Origin: an uncultured Burkholderiaceae bacterium
Lineage (GTDB): Bacteria; Pseudomonadota; Gammaproteobacteria; Burkholderiales; Burkholderiaceae_F
Length of the DNA: 9,804 nucleotides
NCBI GenBank assembly: GCA_937936215.1
Contig: CALGWX010000036.1
Location: 1-9,804 of the forward strand
Reading direction: 5' to 3'
The notes under the pieces were generated by a model that was not told the origin of the DNA, did not search any database, and was given only the letters and a program-made list of their open reading frames with translations. The translations under genes were made by a program, and so were the position numbers. Of this stretch, positions 6,089-9,804 are shown in pieces (position 1 is the first letter of the stretch; each line of letters begins with the position of its first letter).

Positions 6089-6910
6089 TCAGTTCAGCCG
6101 CGCCGCCGCCTGCTGCATCCGCGCCAGCCGTTCACGCACCTCGGCGAGATCCGGCGGCGTGGCGACCAGCGAAAGGTAGGCGACCAGGTCGGCGGCCGCC
6201 GCCCGTGGGCATTCGAGGTGCTCGTAGACGGTGGCGCGGTCGCGCCGCTCCGCCGGCTGCTGCGGCTGCACCGCGACGAGCCGGTTCATCACCTCCAGCG
6301 CCGCCGGCCACTGCTGCGCCTCAAAGTGCAGGCGCTTCAGGTTGCGCAGCATCCGTGCCAGGATTTCACGGTCTTCGGCCGGCGCGAGGTAGGTGGCCAG
6401 CGCCGCCTGCGGCGCGGTGGGCACGACCTGCCGCAGCCGCTCGCGCAGGTCGCCGGCCGAAAGCGTCGCCCCGCCGCCAAAGACGTCGATGAAGAGGCTG
6501 CCCTCGCCCAGCCGCAGGCTCACCAGGAAGTGCGCCGGGAACGACACGCCTTGCAGCCGCAGCCCGGCGCCCTTGCCGATCTCGACATACAGCAGCGACA
6601 AGGTGATCGGAATGCCGCGCCGGCGCGCGATCACCCGGTGCAGGTAGCTGTTCTGCGGATCGTCGTAGTCGTCGGCGGCGCCGCGAAAGCCGAGTTCGGT
6701 GAAGAAGAAGTGGTTGAGCAGCCGCAGCCGATTGGCGACGCTCGCGTCGGCGGCCAGACGCTCGCCGAGCTGGCGGCGCCACTCCTTCACTTGCACCACC
6801 ACCGCCGTCGGGTCGCACGCCGGGTCGGCGTAGCGCGGCAACTGGGCGGCGAGCTCCAGCAGCGGCGCGCCTCCGGCAAGCATCGCCTCGAATTGCTCGG
6901 CTTCGGTCAT
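6089..6910 (-). CDS. SirB1-family protein (transglutaminase-like domain plus TPR-like tail)
   Basis: This 273-residue protein starts at ATG 6910-6908 and ends at TGA 6091-6089. Residues about 40-150 match the transglutaminase-like domain of SirB1 proteins: LNHFFFTELGF (65-75), the NSYLHRVIARRRGIPITLSL stretch (87-106), GVSFPAHFLV (121-130) and LFIDVFGGG (139-147). The C-terminal part from about residue 175 (LRNLKRLHFEAQQWPAALEVMNRLVAVQP and a second helical pair after 220) looks like TPR-type helices. There is no signal peptide or membrane segment. The conserved His127 and Asp142 are present, but there is no cysteine between residues 33 and 233, so classical transglutaminase or protease chemistry is unlikely. 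Family function is poorly defined; a scaffold role is an inference. The start codon overlaps the murJ stop (ATGA), which predicts translational coupling to the lipid II flippase. Confidence 0.85.
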   Translation of the reverse strand: MTEAEQFEAMLAGGAPLLELAAQLPRYADPACDPTAVVVQVKEWRRQLGERLAADASVANRLRLLNHFFFTELGFRGAADDYDDPQNSYLHRVIARRRGIPITLSLLYVEIGKGAGLRLQGVSFPAHFLVSLRLGEGSLFIDVFGGGATLSAGDLRERLRQVVPTAPQAALATYLAPAEDREILARMLRNLKRLHFEAQQWPAALEVMNRLVAVQPQQPAERRDRATVYEHLECPRAAAADLVAYLSLVATPPDLAEVRERLARMQQAAARLN

Positions 6911-8454
6911 TGCACGCGCGCGACGAAATCGCGCGGCCGCAAGCCGAGCAGCCACAGCGCCGCGCCGTAGACCGCCGCGCCGCCGGCCACCAGCGCGGCC
7001 AGCACCGCGGCGCGGGCGGCCCACTGCGCCTGCATCGCCGTCCAGTCGATGCCGCGGCCACCGAACCACAGCGCCGCCGCCAGCGCCGCCAGCGCCACCA
7101 CCAGCCGCCCCATGAAACCGCCCCAACCGGGCTGCGGCGCGTACAGCCCGCGACGGCGCAGCCCCGCGTAGAGCATCGCCGCATTGGCCAGCGCGCCGAC
7201 GCTGACCGACATCGCCAGCCCGGCGTGCTTGAACAGCGGTACCAGCACCAGGTTCGACGCCTGCGTGGCCAGCAGCGCGACCACCGCGATCTTCACGGGG
7301 GTACGGATGTCCTGCCGCGCGTAAAAGCCGGGCGCGAGGATCTTCACCGCGATCAGGCCGAGCAGGCCGACCGCGTAGCCCACGAGCGCCTGCGCCGTCT
7401 GCGCCACGTCGTGGGCGCTGAAGCGTCCGCCCTGAAACAGCACGGCGATGACGCCCTCCGCGAGCAGGCCCAGGCCGACCGCCGCCGGCAGCGCGACGAG
7501 TGCCGTCAGCCGCAGGCCCCAGTCGAGCAGCCGGCTGTAGTCGGCCGCGCGGCCATCGGCGTGCGCCTTGGAAAGGTTCGGCAGCAGCACGGTGCCCAGC
7601 GCCACGCCGAGCAGCGCGGTCGGGAACTCCATCAGCCGGTCGGCGAAGGCCAGCCAGGTCACGCTGCCGGTGGCCAGGTGCGAGGCGATATTGGTGTTGA
7701 TGATGATCGACAGCTGCGCCACCGACACCGCGAACACCGCCGGCAGCATCAGCTTGAGGATCCGCCGCACCGCCGGGTCGGCGAGCGCCGCGCGCAGGCC
7801 GCCCAGGCGCGGCAGCATGCCGAGCCGTGCTAGCGCCGGCACCTGGATCGCCAGTTGCAGCACGCCGCCGACCACCACCGCGGCGGCCAGCGCCAGGATC
7901 GGCCGCGAAAGCTGCGGCGCCAGCCACAGCGCGCAGGCGATGAACGACAGGTTGAGCAGCACCGGCGTAGCCGCTGGCACCGCGAAGCGGCGAAAGGTGT
8001 TGAGCACGCCTGCCGAGAGCGCCACCAGCGACATGAACAGGATGTACGGGAACATCCAGCGCGTCATCAGCGCGGCGAGATCGAACGCCGCCGGGTCGCG
8101 CGCCAGGCCCGAGGCCAGCAGCCACACCAGCGCCGGAGCGGCCAGCACGCCGACGATCGAGGTCGCCAGCACCGCCCAGAACAGCGCCGAGGCGACGTGG
8201 TCGACCAGCGCGCGCGTGCGCGAATCGCCCTCACGCGTGCGCACCTCGGCGAGGATCGGCACGAATGCCTGCTGGAAGGCGCCCTCGGCGAACAGCCGCC
8301 GCAGCAGGTTGGGCAGGCGGAAGGCGACGTTGAAGGCGTCGGTCTCGGCGCTGGCGCCAAAGACGCGCGAGATGACGAGGTCGCGCGCCAGTCCGGTCAC
8401 GCGCGAGGCGAGCGTCAGGCCGGAGACGGTGGCGGCGGCGCGGAGAAGGTTCAA
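6907..8454 (-). CDS. murJ: Lipid II flippase MurJ (MviN)
   Basis: This 515-residue membrane protein moves lipid-linked peptidoglycan precursor across the inner membrane. The start NLLRAAATVSGLTLASRVTG is the standard MurJ N-terminus. Residues essential in E. coli MurJ are present: Arg18, Arg24, Asp39 and Arg52, with Arg53 next to it; Arg273 in ADRLMEFP matches E. coli Arg270. Many hydrophobic segments run from about 86 to the C-terminus, in keeping with the 14-helix MOP-superfamily fold, and the length matches E. coli (511). The first codon is TTG (8454-8452): no in-frame ATG or GTG occurs in the 36 bases upstream, and family alignment supports this start. No clear Shine-Dalgarno precedes it. 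It overlaps the downstream SirB1-family gene by four bases and diverges from rpsT across a 177-base gap. Confidence 0.95.
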   Translation of the reverse strand: MNLLRAAATVSGLTLASRVTGLARDLVISRVFGASAETDAFNVAFRLPNLLRRLFAEGAFQQAFVPILAEVRTREGDSRTRALVDHVASALFWAVLATSIVGVLAAPALVWLLASGLARDPAAFDLAALMTRWMFPYILFMSLVALSAGVLNTFRRFAVPAATPVLLNLSFIACALWLAPQLSRPILALAAAVVVGGVLQLAIQVPALARLGMLPRLGGLRAALADPAVRRILKLMLPAVFAVSVAQLSIIINTNIASHLATGSVTWLAFADRLMEFPTALLGVALGTVLLPNLSKAHADGRAADYSRLLDWGLRLTALVALPAAVGLGLLAEGVIAVLFQGGRFSAHDVAQTAQALVGYAVGLLGLIAVKILAPGFYARQDIRTPVKIAVVALLATQASNLVLVPLFKHAGLAMSVSVGALANAAMLYAGLRRRGLYAPQPGWGGFMGRLVVALAALAAALWFGGRGIDWTAMQAQWAARAAVLAALVAGGAAVYGAALWLLGLRPRDFVARVQ

Positions 8455-8496
8455 GGGTGGGCTGTCGGTGTCGCGGCCGCAGGCCGGCAGGCAGTT

Positions 8497-8518
8497 CGCC
8501 GCGCGCTGAAGCGCGGCG
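8497..8518. repeat. Inverted repeat between murJ and rpsT
   Basis: CGCCGCGC (8497-8504) and GCGCGGCG (8511-8518) form a perfect 8-bp stem with the loop GCTGAA. It sits just before the rpsT -10 box and would fall at the 5' end of the murJ leader RNA. It could be a leader hairpin or an operator. Confidence 0.45.
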
Positions 8519-8522
8519 GCTT

Positions 8523-8531
8523 TGCTATTAT
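8523..8531 (+). promoter_or_regulatory. Extended -10 promoter element for rpsT
   Basis: TGCTATTAT is an extended -10 (TGn plus TATTAT) about 100 bases before rpsT, in the only AT-rich spot of the gap. No good -35 is seen at normal spacing, which an extended -10 can tolerate. The resulting leader would be about 94 bases, long enough for S20 autoregulation of the kind known in E. coli. Confidence 0.55.
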
Positions 8532-8533
8532 CC
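8528..8533 (-). promoter_or_regulatory. Candidate -10 box for murJ, overlapping the rpsT -10
   Basis: Read on the minus strand, 8533-8528 is GATAAT, five of six matches to the -10 consensus, about 74 bases before the murJ start. It overlaps the rpsT -10 on the other strand. The -35 region is weak, so this is tentative. Confidence 0.35.
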
Positions 8534-8631
8534 GCGGCTTCTCGCGCGGCCCAAACCTCGCAGCTCGGATAACGCCGGGTTGATCATGTGGCTGATGGCG
8601 CGCAAACCCGAGACGCAACAGGTTCGAACCG

Positions 8632-8895
8632 ATGGCTAACAGCAAACAGGCCCGCAAGCGGGCGCGCCAGTCCAATGCCCGTAACGCGCTGCGCTCCTCG
8701 CAGCGCTCGCGCGTGCGCACGGCGATCAAGTCGGTGCGCAAGGCGATCGCCGCCGGCGACTCTTCCGCGGCGCAGGCGGTCTTTCGCACCGCGACCAAGG
8801 TGATCGACTCGCTCGCCGACAAGGGCGTCGTTCACAAGAACAAGGCCGCCCGCAACAAGAGCCGGCTGGCGGCGGCGATCAAGGCGATGGCCTAA
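8632..8895 (+). CDS. rpsT: 30S ribosomal protein S20
   Basis: This 87-residue, highly basic protein begins MANSKQARKRARQSNARNA and ends NKSRLAAAIKAMA, a clear match to S20. S20 binds 16S rRNA early in 30S assembly. Its length equals that of E. coli S20 (87). The start is ATG, whereas E. coli uses UUG. The Shine-Dalgarno is weak (AGG at about 8620), which fits translational feedback control by S20, known in E. coli. It is transcribed away from murJ from the extended -10 at 8523-8531. A long hairpin about 48 bases after the stop is a likely terminator. Confidence 0.98.
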   Translation: MANSKQARKRARQSNARNALRSSQRSRVRTAIKSVRKAIAAGDSSAAQAVFRTATKVIDSLADKGVVHKNKAARNKSRLAAAIKAMA

Positions 8896-8942
8896 GCCCC
8901 GAGCTGCTCTGCCGGGTCTGTCCCGGGCCATGAGTTGGTCGT

Positions 8943-8985
8943 GCAGGGCGCGGCGCCGCGGCAGCGGGCTGCGCCCTGTTGCTTT
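8943..8985 (+). terminator. Probable rpsT terminator hairpin
   Basis: CAGGGCGC (8944-8951) pairs perfectly with GCGCCCTG (8971-8978), with a G-T pair at the base. Inside it CCGC/GCGG (8956-8959 and 8964-8967) can form a second small stem. The hairpin is followed by TTGCTTT, an interrupted T-run, so it is plausible but not ideal. Confidence 0.55.
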
Positions 8986-9184
8986 GGCGGCCTCGGCGGG
9001 CCGACAGCGATCGTCGCTAGTGGCCGGAGGTCGAGGCCAGCGGCGGAAGGGTTCAGGGCGGTGCGGCGAAGCGCGGCAGCCCAAGTCCGGGGCGCGCCGC
9101 CGATTGATGGGCGGTCCCTCCGCCGCTCCTCGACGGTGTCGTGGCAGCCTTCGATGGGCGAGCGGCCAGTCGATCGACAGCCCC
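8986..9184. other. Non-coding stretch between rpsT terminator and DUF3579 gene
   Basis: With the terminator hairpin this makes a 289-base gene-free gap (8896-9184). Frames are open on both strands only because of the base composition, and none gives a recognisable protein. I see TGGCC/GGCCA arms (about 9021-9039), a GCGGCG...CGCCGC pairing across about 9062-9103, and a 10-base palindrome GTCGATCGAC at 9169-9178. No promoter or RNA family is recognised. Confidence 0.5.
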
Positions 9185-9499
9185 TCAGCGGCCGTCCGGC
9201 AGCGTGCAGCCCTCGGTCACCGGCAGCTCGTTGTCGCGGGCGAAGTTCATCACGAAGTTGAAGGCCATCGGCTCCAGGTCCTTCAGCCGCTCGTCGACGA
9301 CCACGCACTTGACGTTTCCCACCACCATCGGCCGCACGTAGGGCGAGTAGCCGAGGTGTGCGTCGCGCCCGGTGACCGGCCCGCCCGGCCGATAGCAGGC
9401 CATCACCCCGCACAGTCGCTCGGCCCAGTCGCTGGGGCGGAAAGGGCGTCCCGCGGCGGTGATGCCGTGGATGAAGAACTCGCGTGGCTTGCCGGACAT
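9185..9499 (-). CDS. DUF3579 family protein
   Basis: This 104-residue protein begins MSGKPREFFIHGITAAGRPF and contains RPSDWAERLCGVMACYR, a VRPMVVGNVKCVVVDERLKD segment and MAFNFVMNFARDNEL. That pattern matches DUF3579, a small betaproteobacterial family of unknown function. There is no signal peptide or membrane segment, so it is probably cytoplasmic. The frame extends to a TTG at 9526, but the ATG at 9499 fits the family N-terminus; neither has a strong Shine-Dalgarno. It converges with rpsT and diverges from the gene at 9713. In related genomes this gene is often near rpsT and arginine-biosynthesis genes (from memory); none of the latter is visible here. Confidence 0.85.
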   Translation of the reverse strand: MSGKPREFFIHGITAAGRPFRPSDWAERLCGVMACYRPGGPVTGRDAHLGYSPYVRPMVVGNVKCVVVDERLKDLEPMAFNFVMNFARDNELPVTEGCTLPDGR

Positions 9500-9712
9500 G
9501 GTGGGATGAGTGGCGCGGCCTGGCAAGCGCTGTGGCTGCCTTATCGCGGTCAGCCGGCGCGCCGACCGCCGCGTTCATGCCGCTGCGGATCGAAAGCGTT
9601 GCCCGATGTTAGCTCGCGGCCGGCCTGCGCGGCCCAGCGACGCCGGCCACACTGACCGCGATCAAGCTCGCCGCGCGCCCGTCGCGCCCTCCATCACCCC
9701 CTGACCGCTGCC
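9500..9712. other. Divergent intergenic region, no clear elements
   Basis: This 213-base gap separates the DUF3579 start from the start of the last gene, so it should hold two promoters. On the minus strand GATAAG (9548-9543) is a weak -10-like match. I see no convincing promoter, operator or RNA gene. Confidence 0.4.
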
Positions 9713-9804
9713 ATGACCCAGCCCGTCTCCAAGGTCCTCCTCATCAACGACGAGCCGCTGATCCTCAAGGAGTTCCTCAAGGGTCTGAACGCAGCGGCGC
9801 GCAC
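9713..9804 (+). CDS. N-terminus of a possible response-regulator receiver protein, truncated by window end
   Basis: Only 30 complete codons are visible from ATG 9713. The segment KVLLINDEPLILKEFLKGL has the hydrophobic first strand, an acidic turn and an amphipathic first helix, as in CheY-like receiver domains, where the acidic pair binds Mg2+. Here the first position of the pair is Asn and the second is Asp. The phosphoacceptor aspartate would lie beyond the window, so the assignment rests on this short stretch. No strong Shine-Dalgarno is seen. Another Rossmann-like N-terminus is possible. Confidence 0.4.
   Translation, partial: MTQPVSKVLLINDEPLILKEFLKGLNAAAR

Noticed and set aside
6089..8125. 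Single 678-codon minus-strand frame joining part of the murJ region to the SirB1-family gene
   Set aside because: Its first part is an out-of-frame reading of murJ. Only the part from ATG 6910 is real.
8892..9578. 228-codon minus-strand frame over the gap and the DUF3579 gene
   Set aside because: It reads DUF3579 in the wrong frame, and the rest has no family-like features.
1..9804. Mobile element, prophage, CRISPR array or defence island
   Set aside because: No transposase, integrase, phage gene, regular direct repeats or attachment-like duplication was seen; gene order looks like normal chromosome.

Overview
The window is GC-rich chromosomal DNA (about 70% G+C by eye) that looks like a betaproteobacterium, most probably order Burkholderiales. 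The main pointers are the block of a SirB1-family gene, murJ, rpsT and a DUF3579 gene, the strongly G/C-biased third codon positions, and the match of the proteins to Burkholderiales-type families. This placement is by recognition; no database search was done. I see no mobile element, CRISPR array, tRNA or rRNA. The gene content is mostly ordinary chromosomal metabolism and housekeeping.

Left region (1-3491), acyl-CoA metabolism. Two genes on the minus strand form an apparent operon: a 667-residue family I CoA-transferase (652-2655), followed after 27 bases by a flavin-reductase-like FMN-binding protein (624 down to the window edge, incomplete). A short-chain dehydrogenase of the 3-hydroxyacyl-CoA dehydrogenase type II (HSD10-like) group is transcribed divergently (2727-3491). 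The 71-base gap between the divergent genes holds both ribosome binding sites, a plausible -10 box and a small inverted repeat. Together these genes suggest activation and oxidation of a short or branched acyl substrate, but the substrate is not evident.

Middle region (3492-6050), glutathione and redox. A gamma-glutamyltransferase with a lipoprotein signal peptide (3669-5441) is followed 52 bases later by a Prx5-type peroxiredoxin (5494-6000) with a very strong ribosome binding site. A clear Rho-independent terminator follows at 6022-6047. A periplasmic glutathione hydrolase next to a peroxidase of a class often reduced by glutathione/glutaredoxin is suggestive, but a functional link is only inferred.

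Right region (6089-9804), envelope and translation. murJ (lipid II flippase, minus, probable TTG start) overlaps a SirB1-family gene by 4 bases (ATGA), so the two are probably translationally coupled. rpsT (ribosomal protein S20, plus) diverges from murJ; the two genes appear to share an AT-rich -10 element. A 289-base non-coding, hairpin-rich stretch separates rpsT from a convergent DUF3579 gene (minus). The window ends in the first 31 codons of a plus-strand gene whose N-terminus resembles a response-regulator receiver domain.

I did not find an obviously new multi-gene system. The points most worth a second look are the C-terminal extra domain on the CoA-transferase and its pairing with an unassigned flavin-reductase-like protein, the lipoprotein-type GGT with a Bacillus-like active-site substitution, the SirB1 protein lacking a cysteine in its transglutaminase-like domain, and the structured gap after rpsT.
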